Shown here: in pieces, positions 43,340 through 56,307 of the stretch
How the letters are laid out: every line of letters starts with the position of its first letter
Position numbering within the stretch: the first letter of the stretch is position 1
DNA from: Haliotis asinina
Lineage: Eukaryota > Mollusca > Gastropoda > Lepetellida > Haliotidae
DNA length: 64,000 nt
NCBI RefSeq assembly: GCF_037392515.1
Contig: NC_090281.1
Location: forward strand, 46,104,645 to 46,168,644
Direction: 5' to 3'
Notes under the pieces: generated by a model
Database searches by the model: none
Seen by the model: only the letters and a program-made list of their open reading frames with translations
Told to the model about the DNA's origin: nothing
Position numbers and translations under genes: made by a program

Positions 43340-46300
43340 TTAAGTTTCAGCTTTGATCGTTTTTGAAGTTGATGGATTCATGAAGTCTTTCCCAGTCATG
43401 TCGTAGAAGTTTTCGCAAGCCTTCAGGGCAGAATCATCCACCTGGGAAAAGTTTTAAATCATAGACGCCTTCAATTCTGATCAAAATAAACTGAAAAGAT
43501 TATCATGGGGCATGGGGTTTTAACACCCAATTAGGCTACTGGAGCATACCCACAGTGCACCTGTAGACACCTGCTGTTTGTTACTTTGCTCAACAATACC
43601 CCAGCAGTAACACGCAGGATAGAAAAATAAATACATTTTAACAAGAAATCCCAGGTACTGGAACGCAATTTTGATATGCCTCGCAAACAACTGTGGTACA
43701 GCGCTTGTCGAAGAGTGAAATATGTCCTAAACATAATACAATGCATGCAGAATGTTTGCGTTTTTCGAATGCCTATGCATCTTTCCCCTTATTCATAAGA
43801 CTCCAAATTTTCCATTGGACTGGAATTTGTCATCGGGATCGCTGACTTCACCTAGGCATGTCTTCTTCTCCCGATCATTCTCCCGATCATATGTAAAATT
43901 TGGGTTCGAATTGTTACAGATCGTCGATATTCAGATGGTATATTGCTGCGTGTGTGGTTAAACAATACGGAGATATTTGATCAAGTCTCATACATTCATA
44001 ACGCCTTATACTCAAGTTTCACAGTCATGCATAAAACGTAACATTCCTTTTCAAATGTACTGTTTGAAAACTCTTTCATCGGCAGCCAAGCTAAGTTCAT
44101 TGTTCTTACGTTTACAAACCAAAAACACATTTAATTAAGTGTTCCAAGAATGGTTTAGCATCTGCGTGACAACCTGTAATGATCCAGTCATAATAAACGT
44201 GTTTTAGGGGATTTTGGATTCTCTTCTCAAGCATACCTAAGTTCACGTACGTATCCAAACAAAACCAAAATACTTTCCATTGCTGCAAGGGCACAAAAGT
44301 AGAAACTTTGGCTTCATGATGACTTCCGCATACTTTCCTGTTGTTTCGACTGTCGTTTGAATGTCCTCTCAGAATGCCATTTCACTCACGAATTTCTGTG
44401 TCTTTTACAAGACCTTCATTTCACCAGATTTTCCTTTTCACTTTACCAAATAAGTACTATTTGTATTTTTAATTTGAACTAGTCTGTCCTCTGGATACTG
44501 CATATGAATGATTCTCACCTAAGACAAAATAATTCACAGAACAGAACTCCTAGGGAATACATACTGGATTCACTTGTAAAATTAAACGTTAAGAAAATGT
44601 TACCAGCCTGGAAACAGTTATGTTTTCTTGAAAAGTATCATTTAACTATTAGTTCAAAATATTTACGGATTAGTTTCATGACAAAACTTCGTTGTAATAT
44701 TCGTTTAATGTTAATTCCTACTAACAAAACTATCAAACTGGGTTTTGTAGTTCCTGTATGAGTAAACTTAGAAATGAATAACACATTCCATTATCACGTC
44801 CTCTTTACAATGACTGTCGTGTTAGATATTTACCTGAATACAGCCGTAATTACCTTCATATTCAAATGTTTATTGAATTGATGAGAACTAGTGATAACAA
44901 TAGACTGAATTGAGAAAAAGTGCTAACAACAGACTCTTAAGACTCATACTTACTTAAAACGTGTTTGCACTTCGATCAAACAAAAATATCTATGTGAACA
45001 CATAATCACATCTATAGATATAATGAGATCTATATTTTCACTGTGGCGCATATGCATGCTTTTGTCTAATTGTTACAGGTGGTCTACTGTTGGCCTCTTG
45101 GACATCTATACGAAAGAAAAAAGTATGATTGATGAAAAGATAGTAACCGGTCCCTAAAGCACAACTCCAATAGTGCAATTATGAAAGCTATATCAAATCC
45201 ATTTCCCTTGAATAACCATTTCTTGATGGCTTCATTTTCAGACCACATCAAACATTGGTGTACACTTATTGTGGCCCGGCAGTGTAACAACTGATATATC
45301 AAGAAAAGGTTTTCTTTCAACTTGGTACTCACAATGTCTATTTTTCGATACTGAGGATGGTGGTGTTTCTTGACTGGGTTGTTGTGTTTGGTGTTGATGG
45401 CCATGATGTAAGCCCAGCGTCTTTTGTCACTTGTGTTTGCTGTACTGGTGTGTAGTAGGTTGGCGTGGAAAAACAGGGCGTCTCCTTGGGTAACGAATGC
45501 ATAACGTTTACTACCTCGTACCATGTGGTCTACCGCGTATAATGTACACTACTTCGCAAAAGTAAGTCAACACTATACGACATAAGAAAACTTCTCCGGC
45601 TACTATGCAAGAGACTTCCCCTGAAATTTAATGTTAAATCTAAAATTACATGAAAACCACTAGAATCGAGGCAATGTGCACTTGGTACAACTGCTGATGA
45701 CCGCGTGGACCATGTTTTTATATCATGTGCCAAGAACATGTCAGGAACAGACTAACCTTATGAAAAAGTATGGGATCTGATGAATGTCAAAATGCTCTAG
45801 TGACTTATGGTCAAAAGATTATTATCTCGTTCTTTCTTGGTGGTTTTCCGACTTTTTGTCCGGTCTTCCGGAAGAGCCTCAATTTGGGATTGGTCTGATT
45901 TTGTCAGTAAATACAATTCATGAAGGGAATCTTGTAGAAGGTTGCATCTTGTAGGTGTATTTTGTCTTTGCATTTGTACATTATGGCACCTCAGACGTGG
46001 ATAGTCACATATTTGTATCTGAGGACATATATGGCATCGTTTGTTTTATAATATTCAGCTGTCTAAGAAGTCATATTCTTACTATTATAAACTATGCTTT
46101 CAGAAATCATATGAAATAATTTGAAATGTGAAATCATTATGCATGTAATATATGTATATGTAACAGGTGTAGAATATAGAAAGTAAATTATTTTGCCGGT
46201 TACATAACCATCTCGGCCAAATGATAACAGTGTGAACGTACCCGGCTCCATTTCTACGTGCTCAAGGGGGCAAACAGTCTTTATTTGACTGACTCTTTCT

Positions 46301-49300
46301 AAATCAGCCCCAGTCTGGCCGCCAACAAAGCAGTGGTCAATCCGTCCACACTTATGGGAACCCTTCAGTACCTGGACAACACGATAGGTCATAATTTCAC
46401 GCGATCGAAATAGCGAAATCTGCAATCATTAGCTAAAACATCAGTGTTGTTGATTATTAGCAGCTACGATGTCATAGCTCCATGTATTCACACAGAACCT
46501 ACTACATATCAGTTTAAAAACTGTCTTGATTCCAAGAAGATGACATTCAAGGAATGTGCTTTTTTCTATTGAACCTTAAGGGGAGGGCTCACTCAAGAGT
46601 ATTCACACACGTGAAGTTATTTCAGTCACCGAAAGTCAGGTCGTGGTCAACCATGTGGCACGAGATACGAGACAAAGTGAAATATCGTTCATTCATATGG
46701 CGTTATATCGTTTTGAGGGGGTGGTGGCGTAGGCTAGTGGTTAAAACGTTCGGTCTTCACGTCGAAGACCCCGGTTCGATTCCCAACATGGGTACAATGT
46801 GTGTAGTCCATTTCTGGTGTTCCCCACCGTGTAGTTGCTGGAATATTGCTAAAGCGGCGTAAAACCATACTCACTAACTATATCATTTTCAGTGATTCAT
46901 AAATTAAAAACCTCGTCATGGAGCTGGATACACTCAACGTCAAGAACATTTATGATAACTTTGATAAAATTCTGTGGTTAAATTTCTTTTAACATATACA
47001 AAATAAAACAGTTTCGTGTACATTTATATTTAAAATACCATGTGCGGGAAAAGTCAAGAATTGTTTTCATATGTGATGAGCGATCACACCCATATCCGCT
47101 TGTATGGAGTTTAAGAAAGTTATCATCTTGTGAAATGGCAAGCGGTACCTGAAGACATCCGTTTTCCTTCGTGCACTTATCGATGGCGACAAACACACTC
47201 ATCATGTCAGGATAGAGGTTGCCGTTCTGGTACCAGTACCTGACGGAAATGATGATAATAATATTAGTAATAAGAGTACATCTAGTATCCTGATGTCCTA
47301 TCATGGGGGCCCGCCGTTATGTTGCTGACATATTTCTAAAAGCGGCGTAACATCATACCCACTCACTCATTCATGTCAATCAGCTCTCAGCAGTATTCAA
47401 GCTTCATCACGACTTACTATAAACGAATATTTATGAATGAATTTTCTGGACCAAACCACATGTTGTGAGTGAGATAATACCCTGGAAATATCGTACGGTG
47501 AATTGGAAAAAAACAATGTACCAAAGAGGGAGGTCTGAAACGATTTGAGTACATGAAAGCAGTAAGTGATTTCTACAGTCATAAACCACTGCTAACAGCA
47601 TATTCCTGTGTACGATACAGACTGCAGACACCTTCATAATCATCAGTCACGAACACAGGCAAAGGAAACGCAACTACCGCATGTCAAGCTGTAGTTCAAG
47701 CCCAAAAGTGAAATTACTGAAAATCATTTTGGTTTTAAAAGCTGTAACTGATCTCAGTCGGAGTCAGGATTGGGTAGTTTGACCTTTAAAGCATGGATTG
47801 TTCTTATCAAAGACTGCTATCTAGAGTTTCCAGATTTGATTCAATCTTTATTCGGTACTTAAAAGGACACAGGCCTATGGTACATTTACATATACAATAT
47901 TTGCAACTAGCAACTGAAAAGCGCATGTCAAATATTTAAAGATTACTAATTTAAAGCAGATTTTCTATGTATAAATGCAAAGTAGATATTCATTGTCAGA
48001 TTCTGTAATTCAATAGTATTTTCATTTGTTAACAGTATAGTCAGTATTTCAATGGGTATAGCAGTAGTGTGTTAGATATTTCTTTCTAAGGTTTTCATAG
48101 ACGAGACAGATAAGACGGAAATGGTATTCGTTTTCTAGAGCATTCACGATAAGGCAAATGCCATGATTGCGAGGAATATTAACATAACGTCCCGTTCCAA
48201 CAAACAACTCGTGCTATGAGCAGCGATAACGGGATAAAGCCATATTACTTTCAGCTAATGAAGGGGCTAGTATTAGCTTAGAAACGTGATGAGTAAAAAT
48301 AAAGACATAGTAGAAAAGTAATTGGCTTTGACTGTTTTGAGCGACCTGTGAGCTCATTTTGCATTTACATTTATGAGCGTTTCTTTAACATTCTGAGGTA
48401 GAGATTTTGTGTTTTATGGTCCGGTTGGTAGTGCGGGTAATATTTTCGAACCGGAAGTGAGGGAACGGGAGAAAATGACATTAGCTCAGAAACGTTGAGT
48501 TGGCGCTGCGGTAAATGACATTAGCTCAGAAACGTTGAGTTGGCGCTGCGGTGTACAACTTATGCTGTATAGAGATAATGACGCCCGACGTTTTCTTGTA
48601 CCTGTCATTGTTGTCATTACGGCCAACATATCAACATGAAATAGCAAAATAAAGACAGCGAACAAGAACGCCGTGCTTTATCTTCTATAGACGTTGTACA
48701 TCCATATCATGTGTCGTGTAATACCCTTCCAAACATCTAAATGCCTATCAAACATCTGAACCGCCACCTACATGGAGACGAAGCAGTAGGCCTCTTTAAC
48801 CTCAGTTCTTCCAATTAACTCTATGTGGAGACGTAAAACAGCCTGGCGTTCGAGTTGAGAGGCAGCAATACTGTTTCCGGTGGACTGAAATTCAAATCTC
48901 CTGTTTCACCACTGTCTCCTGCTTTCAGTCAAATCCCATAACAAGCAAGCACCCGCATCCTCAAACAGCAAGTGCAACCAACACCTCCCTCGCAAGGAAG
49001 CTTTACTCGGAAATAACTTGCTGACAACCACTGACAACCTTGATTCACCTGGCAAAGGAGGGACCCCAGAAACGTCGTGTGTAAAGAATGAAGACGTTGC
49101 ACCTCCATATCAAGCGTTTTGTATTAAAGCTACACGTCTCGATTACCAGGGACGGAAGCAGTTCTCACGAGTTTTATTTTTCCTGCATGACAAAGCAGGG
49201 ATTTGAAATCCCACACCACCAAAACACAGAGTGAGAGCAAGAGTGGGGTGGGGGGCAGACAGGAGAGACTGATGGTTAGATGTCAATAGGAAATCACCTC

Positions 49301-50901
49301 CATCATCACCTACATTGAAAGCATGGTCTGAGAATGCCGTGTTGGTCTCCACCGCCTTTGTCAGTTTACCGATTTCATCCTTGTCAAGCAAGCCTCTGTA
49401 AAGGAAGCATATGCCGTGACTCATGCGTCGATAGTGTTTGACTGAAGGCTACAACTTAGTCAGAACCCTGGCTCAGAATAAGTCACAAGAAATATAGAAA
49501 CATGAGTGACTGAGTTTAGTTTTACGCCGCACTCGAAAAATATTACAGCTACATGACTGCGGTCTGTATATAATCGAGTCCGGACCAGATAATCCATATC
49601 GATAACATGCGATACCAAAGTAAGCCAGTCTGAGCTCCCGATCCCATTAGTCGCCTCTTACGACACGTCTGGTTATTAAAGAAAAATTCTAACCCGGATC
49701 TTCAACGGTACAAATTGGACGCGGATGGTGAGGTTTAGTGTGTGCCAGGCTTGTCTATCCAGGCTTGTCTATCCAGGATACCATTCACTCAGCACTCTTT
49801 TCTGAACCAAAATCTGCATAAAAGCAGGTATTTTTAGAAAACGGACCATAGTGAAAAGACCACTTCTGGTGTCCCCAACTGTGATATTACTGTAGTATTG
49901 CTCAAAGAGGCATGAAACTATACTCACTCACGCTGAAAGACCAATGAACATTTACAGTAGTTCCTGGTATGGATTCTTTGGCATGGCAACCGAAGACGTC
50001 AAGAGGCCATAGATATTGTTACAAAATTTGGAAAGCATTATGGTATTATTCTAGTCTATGGAACTTTAATCCTCACCGAATAATAACAAATCCCGCCTCA
50101 TCAAAACCTCTCTTCATATCATCCGTCGCCGTGAAGGGGCTTTCATAACGAAAGTCTGGAATTATACGGAACCAGTGTAATTACACAGAACGTTATTTAT
50201 TTGAAAACATAATGATAAGATCACAAAAGTAATGAGAAAATATGTCACACACAGAGAATATTTCATCCACGTCCAAATGCCCACATGCTCACATGCCCAT
50301 ATGCCCACACGCTCACAGGAACACATATGGAACACGCAAACAATATGAATGAAATGTAAAAATTAATCACCATCCAGTACCACAAAACAAGCATCATGAA
50401 ACAAAGAACGACGAAGCAGTTCAATAGCACATTACCCATGAAAGTTGTTTGAACGATTCTGACAGTGTCATCTGCATTTATATAACTAAGTGTCATGTAC
50501 TCTTGAATTTACCCTGACCCAGCGGAGGCACCCGTCATAAACACCTGCGAAGGTAAGGCAATACCAGTTACAAAAACGGGAACACGATAAATTCGAAATA
50601 GGCTACTACATCGGGTAATTTGAAATCTTCTTCACCGCGTCTTCCCCAATTTAAAAATGAACTCTATTCTTTGATAACGATTTCTCTTCACCAATGTCAT
50701 GGTACGAGAACGGGAATCTATTTGTCTGAATGTTTCGTCGCGCTGTATATAACCAATCTTGACTCTTGGTGACGACCCTGTGAACACGCTGTTGGGTTAC
50801 AAGGACACTATAATCACGAACCCCACAAGACAACAATCTCACGAATCAACCAACTCCAAACTAACTCGATAAGAAAAAGAAAATTTACCTGCGCAGTCCA
50901 T
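43340..50901 (-). CDS. Phytanoyl-CoA dioxygenase-like gene, HxD exon not found
   Basis: Exons (minus): 50889-50901 (MDCA), 50077-50155 ([20 protein letters not shown] and GFVIIR), 49298-49395 ([31 protein letters not shown]), 47149-47239 ([20 protein letters not shown]), 46242-46371 ([20 protein letters not shown]), 45333-45484 ([30 protein letters not shown]) and 43340-43441 (ends IKAET). Phases agree across exons 1-3 and across the last four. The family are Fe(II)/2-oxoglutarate oxygenases; the second His (LLHTST) and the 2-oxoglutarate Arg (RRWA) are visible. About 65 residues between exons 3 and 4, which should hold the first iron ligands (WHQD-type), were not found in 47240-49297, and the flanking phases do not join. 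So it is either a pseudogene or has a diverged exon I missed. Confidence 0.75.
44504..44950 (+). mobile_element. Degenerate retrotransposon-like coding remnant
   Basis: Inside the last intron of the dioxygenase-like gene, the plus strand reads [20 protein letters not shown], and farther on [18 protein letters not shown] with [10 protein letters not shown]. These phrases look like the C-terminal part of a LINE ORF2 in my recollection. They are in different frames and no domain is complete. Confidence 0.35.
45540..46010 (+). mobile_element. LINE 3' coding remnant with zinc-binding motif
   Basis: The plus strand reads [20 protein letters not shown], a stop, then [20 protein letters not shown]. 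The last part is a C...(D)H.F..C arrangement seen at the end of LINE ORF2 proteins. It may be the continuation of the remnant at 44504 in the same orientation. Confidence 0.45.
46717..46882 (+). repeat. Well-preserved tRNA-derived SINE
   Basis: The best copy in the window: a tRNA-like head GTGGCGTAGGCTAGTGGTTA, the Pol III B box GGTTCGATTCC (46773-46783), CCAACATGGGTACAATGTGTG and CCCACCGTG. The tail is TTGCTGGAATATTGCTAAAG with GCGGCGTAAAACC and ACTCACT. It lies in an intron of the dioxygenase-like gene. Confidence 0.85.
47305..47378 (+). repeat. SINE tail fragment
   Basis: GCCGTTATGTTGCTGACATATTTC, then AAAAGCGGCGTAACATC and CACTCACTCATTC. The head is missing. Confidence 0.6.
47380..48472. 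other. Dioxygenase intron region
   Basis: Searched by eye for the missing HxD exon on the minus strand without success. AT-rich, no other feature. Confidence 0.35.
48473..48552. repeat. Perfect 40-bp tandem duplication
   Basis: 48473-48512 and 48513-48552 are identical (AAATGACATTAGCTCAGAAA and the 20 bases after it). An exact copy implies a very recent duplication, or an assembly artefact. Confidence 0.9.
49505..49735 (-). repeat. Interspersed repeat, GTAAGAGGCGACTAAC family, reverse
   Basis: Starts with the tail (TTTAGTTTTACGCCGCAC, AATATTACAGCTACATGACTGC). It then has GTCCGGACCAGATAATCC, CCCATTAGTCGCCTCTTACGAC and AACCCGGATCTTC, the reverse order of the family. Confidence 0.75.
49858..49940 (+). 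repeat. SINE tail fragment
   Basis: CCACTTCTGGTGTCCCCAACTG, GTGATATTACTGTAGTATTGC, GAGGCATGAAAC and CTCACTCACGC. Confidence 0.6.
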
Positions 50902-51870
<969 letters not shown>

Positions 51871-52104
51871 GTAACATGGATCCTCTACTCATGAGATTAG
51901 AATCGAAAGACAGCGACTGTTAACAGGTGGGTCATCCTGCAGTGTCTTGGAGGGCGCGATAACGATATCTCGTGCAGCGTCTTGTCTGTATAGATTACAG
52001 GTTTCTACTTTCAAATGCATGTTTATAACCTACAATGCTCTTTGTTTTAGCAATCACCATCATTTCACGTAAGTACATGGTTAAATATTTCCAGTTCCAA
52101 TTAC

Positions 52105-52290
52105 ACCTGCGAAGGTCCGGGTAAGAACTGATCTTCAGCAACCTTTGTCGTAAGAGGCAACTAACGGGATCGATTGGTCAAGACTACTGACTTGGTTGAC
52201 ACTTGTCATCACTGGATTGTCTAGTAAAGATTAAATTAATTACAGACGTCGCTCATTTAGCTGAGTGTGGTGTTAAACAAAACGAAACAA
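52105..52290 (+). repeat. Interspersed repeat, GTAAGAGGCGACTAAC family
   Basis: GCGAAGGTCCGGGTAAGAAC, TCTTCAGCAACC, TCGTAAGAGGCAACTAACGG, TTGGTCAAG, CATCACTGGATTGTC, and a diverged tail (AGCTGAGTGTGGTGTTAAAC). First of three consecutive copies. Confidence 0.7.
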
Positions 52291-52431
52291 TCAAAACAAT
52301 CATTTGCAATATGTCAAATAAACGGAATTCACTGCAGGATTATCCAACTTCATTCACTGTCACAGAAACTGTGAAGATCCGGGTTGGAACTGAGAATTTG
52401 TTTAGTAACAGTAATGAAACTTGCTGTAAGT

Positions 52432-52640
52432 TGTACCCATGAAGATCCGCGTTTGAACTGATCTTCAGTAACCTATGCCTGTGGTAAGAGGCGACTAACT
52501 GGATCGGATGGTCAGGCTCGCTAACCTGGTTTAGAAATGTAATAAAAAATTTTATTGTATCGCAAATGCGTAGATCGATGCCCTTGATGTTGATCACTGG
52601 ATTGTCTGGTCCAGACTCGATTACTTACAGACTACTGTCA
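52432..52640 (+). repeat. Interspersed repeat, same family, second copy
   Basis: TGAAGATCCGCGTTTGAACTG, GTGGTAAGAGGCGACTAAC, TGGTCAGGCTCGCTAACC, GATCGATGCCC, GATCACTGGATTGTCTGG and TCCAGACTCGATTACTTACAG. It runs into the third copy. Confidence 0.75.
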
Positions 52641-52850
52641 TATAGCTTATCGTAAGAGGTGACTAACTGGACCGGGTAGTCATGCTCGCTGACTTGGTTG
52701 ACACATGTCATGGTGTCCTAATTGCGTAGATCGATTCTCATGCTTTTGATCACTGGTTTGATTGGTTTAGGCTCGATTATTTACAAACCGTCGGCTTATA
52801 GCTGTGATACTTTCTGAGTGCGCAGATTCAACACATTAATTTATGGTGAA
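52641..52850 (+). repeat. Interspersed repeat, same family, third copy
   Basis: TATCGTAAGAGGTGACTAAC, AGTCATGCTCGCTGACTTGG, GACACATGTCATGG, GTAGATCGATTCTCATGC, GATCACTGG and TAGGCTCGATTATTTAC. The end is diverged. Confidence 0.75.
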
Positions 52851-53327
52851 CTTATAAAGGTGAGTAGACACACGCACCATGAATAAATATTTGCCATGCA
52901 TAATTAATATTTTGACACTTCTTCATTGTTTGAAATGAGTGTGAGAATTCTTCACTCGGCCGTCTTCATCAACCCAATTTATCACCATCATAGTTCCGTG
53001 GAGCTCTCTGCTACTCTCGGCAGATTGTTTTGAGTACAGGATTTTTCGGAACGTTGATCTGAAATCTATTTACGTTTAAACATAAAATGTCGATCATCTA
53101 GCGAGCACTTTTCACTACAACGTACGACACACAATTAAACCTCACCATTTTATAGTTTTGGTATATAATTGCCTTAAAAAATATACACTACGTATAGTAG
53201 AAGTAGTCATCTCTGGGAAACGTAAAAACACTAGGAACGCCGTGCCCGTATTTCCACTTTTTGTCAACTTTTAAGACACATATCAAATTCACAGGTAAAT
53301 GATAAGTTTTCTATGGTTCAATTTCAG
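52851..53327. other. 5' flank or first intron of C-type lectin gene 1
   Basis: The first exon of lectin gene 1 (signal peptide) should lie upstream of 53328, by analogy with lectin gene 2. I could not identify it with confidence here or farther upstream. Confidence 0.3.
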
Positions 53328-55329
53328 TTTCACTCGCTGATGACGTCAGCAGATGCCCAGCCTCCATCAAAGCCAACCAGTATGTCCGTGCATTTAGAGA
53401 TCGGTGTTACGAGTTTGCCATCTATCGCGAGGTGTACTGGGAAGATGCATCAAAGGATTGTATCCACAAGGGCGGTTCTTTAGCAACTGTCAACGACCTG
53501 GCCACACAAAAATTCTTCGAGAATTCACTCTCCAGCCTGAAATCCACGAGGCACGGCATCTGGATTGGGTTGAACGATAGAGCTTCCGAAGCTCACTATA
53601 CCTGGGTGTCAGGTGATGTCATTCCATCTGTATAGGATCAGGTGTTGTGGGGCATCTTATCTTAATCTCTTGTTCCCCGTTAAGATTTATCCAAAATAAG
53701 TAACACTTTCAATTCTTCGTGCATTTCTCTGAGAAACAATTGAAGGACGTCCAGCCTGACCAGCGAACACACAGACCATTGGGTATACCATAGTTGACCC
53801 ACTACTGATGACACAAAATTCTTTCGCAGGGTTTTAGTCAATATAGAAAATTTCCTTGTAATTTTTCAGCAGTTCTCAGTCGGAAGATGATTAGTTTGGT
53901 TTAGGATGTATTTGCTAAGTGGATAAGATATTTCTTAAGAAATGAGACCATTACTCTGAAAATTCCATGTCCAAGATGATCTGATCTGGCCTGGTTCTAA
54001 GGGTGTCCTAACTGACACTGTTCTTACCATTACTCAGCCAGTTTTAATAATGTGTAGTGGAGTTTAGTATGTCGTGTACGAGTCTAGTTTAGTTAGGAGG
54101 CCTAGATGAAATTAACACGTTCCATTGTTCGCAATAGTTTAAAGTTTCACCTGGTTTTCGACCTGCCGGCCATGCTCTCATTCCCTTGAAAACCTCTCCT
54201 GTGCACGCAATCGTTTAATATCAATGCTGTGTTTATTGATACACATTTCAAATGTCTCCATACTACAATAACTTAGTACTGTTTCAAAATCTCAGATCCC
54301 GGAAACTTTGAAGCTAACAGGTATATATAATATGTGTTTATTGACTATAACAAACAGGAGAGCAAACAACGTTCACATACTGGGCCAGCGGAGAGCCAAG
54401 TATACTGCATAGCTTGGAGGACTGTGTTCTAATGAGGAGTTCTGAAGGTTACCATTGGGAAGACCAGCCTTGTAACCTCTGGCCCAAACATTACAGCTAC
54501 ATATGTCAGTATGGTAAGCAGGGGAATTATTCTGAACATAAATATAATATAGAAATATATCACTGGCATTCCAGTGATCAACATCGTGAGCATCGATCTA
54601 CGCAATGGGATACGATGTCAAGCAAGTCGGCGAGCCTGGCCACCCGATCCCGTTCGTCGTCTATTACGATAAGCACGGGTTACTAAAGATCATTTCTAAC
54701 CCGAATCTTCGCGAGTGAAACACGTAGATCTTGCATATGCTTGTCGTGAGGAGACTAAATATATCGGGTACCCAGGCTAGGTGACTTTGTTGATTACATG
54801 TTGTTGTGGCTGTATTGCATGCACAAATGTCCATGCTATCAATCACTGTGTATTCCGTTCCAAACACGAATCAGACTTCAATAATATAGCTGAAATATTG
54901 CTATTTTGACACGCTGGCCATAGTACATAATACCTTCTGTTGTTGTGTCTGATGGTGCGTATACTGTTCTGTCAATCAAATTAGTACCACGTACAGTGTA
55001 CATACTTTGGGACAACTCTACATTGATATGAAATGTCAATATTCGTGGAGTGTTTTCATGTTGCCATGGATCTATCGTACTGTTATTTAATATGACTGAC
55101 GATACCTCGCTGTCTCGACTGTCCCTGTTAGGTTCCACATACCAGTTTTGTACGTATTTACTTCACAGGCATATATCGTATTTTTCAGACATGTTGCCGA
55201 CAACGACAATGACAACATCAACGACAAGTACGACAACCACAACACCAACTACTATAACCACGACAGCCACAACCACGACCACGACAACACCAACCACAAC
55301 GACAACCACTACAACTACAACTACTTCCA
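53328..55329 (+). CDS. C-type lectin gene 1 with Thr-rich stalk, partial model
   Basis: Three exons with agreeing phases: 53328-53612, 54358-54513 and 55189-55329. Exon 1 has RCPASIKANQYV, DRCYEFAIY, VYWEDASKDC, GGSLATVNDLATQKFF and GIWIGLND, the first half of a C-type lectin-like domain with its WIGL core. Exon 2 has FTYWASGEPS, LEDCVLM, HWEDQPCN and YSYICQY, the second half with the cysteine pairs. The sugar-binding motif is EPS instead of EPN, and WED instead of WND, so Ca2+-dependent binding may be altered. Exon 3 encodes about 45 residues, nearly all Thr, an O-glycosylated stalk. The signal-peptide exon and the end (perhaps a membrane anchor) were not found. It is probably a secreted or surface immune lectin. 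Tandem paralogue at 62409. Confidence 0.8.
54555..54905. repeat. Two interspersed repeats in lectin 1 intron, head to head
   Basis: 54555-54715 is a reverse copy (GATCAACATCGTGAGCATCG, CCACCCGATCCCG, AACCCGAATCTTCGCGAG). 54720-54905 is a diverged forward copy (TGCTTGTCGTGAGGAGACTA, TCCATGCTATCAATCACTG, TATAGCTGAAATATTGC). Confidence 0.65.
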
Positions 55330-55719
55330 GTACGTACTGTTTCTTCAGTGATAACTTACTTGAAATAGCTGACAGATGCCATGATGTATATATAATTTAA
55401 AGGGTTTTAATTTGACAAGAACAAAACCTACCCAGATATAAAAATATAAGTATCTTTAAGATGCGAGTTTTCAAATATATGATTTGGATCTTTTTACACA
55501 TTTATGCAATGACTGTCGACATTTCTTAGGTTTCGCGCTAACGATAACACGAAGAATTCACAGATAATGTAAAATCAACAAATATGGTTGCCCTTTTACC
55601 AAGAATGATGGTGAATTTATTTCTAACTGTCCATTGTTAAGATTATATTATTAGATAATATTTGTTAATGTAAACGGGAAACAGCTGTGAAAATTACAGG
55701 GATTGATCTCAATGATGAT
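55330..55719. other. Downstream of lectin 1 exon 3
   Basis: No further lectin exon recognised. Confidence 0.3.
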
Positions 55720-55972
55720 TGGTTGGTTGGTTTGTTCTTTAACGCCGCACTCAGCAATATTCCAGCTACAGGGCGGCGGTCTGAAAATATTCAAGTCTGA
55801 ACCAGATAATCTGACAAACAACACCATGAGCATTGATCTATCATATTGGGATACCATAACATGTCTCAACCAAGGCAGTGAACCGGAATAAAAGATCCAG
55901 TTGGTCCCTTATACGAAGTATAGGTTGCTTAAGAATAATTCTAAGCTGAAATCTTCGCGGGTTTTATTCTGT
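55720..55972 (-). repeat. Interspersed repeat, GTAAGAGGCGACTAAC family, reverse
   Basis: GTTCTTTAACGCCGCACTCAG, AATATTCCAGCTACAGGGC, GAACCAGATAATC, CATGAGCATTGATCTA, CTGAAATCTTCGCGGG. Confidence 0.75.
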
Positions 55973-56102
55973 GATACACGGTGTTCGCAAACATCACCTC
56001 CTCTACCGGTTGCCCCTGCCTTTAACTAAATTTGGAGGTATATTATTGAAATGAAAGTATTTCATGCCCACAGCAATACTCCTGCTATGCGCCGGCAGTA
56101 AA

Positions 56103-56212
56103 ATGTAACTGAACCTCAACACTAATGTAACTGAAACACAACACTGATGTAACTGAAACTCAACACTAATGTAACTGAAACACAACACTAATGTAACTGA
56201 AACAATAGACAA
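56103..56212. repeat. 22-bp tandem repeat, five units
   Basis: Units of AATGTAACTGAAACWCAACACT, five in a row with few differences. Confidence 0.9.
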
Positions 56213-56307
56213 TACAACTGCTGCTGAAACATCGGAAGTTGATATGTTTATGTCAATTGTGCTACGAAACCGAATTCCTTGGGCAGATGCATAAACTGTT
56301 ACGTGGT

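Noticed and set aside
46717-46790. Possible functional tRNA gene
   Set aside because: The head is followed by the SINE tail, lacks a proper cloverleaf and is repeated in the window, so it is a SINE.
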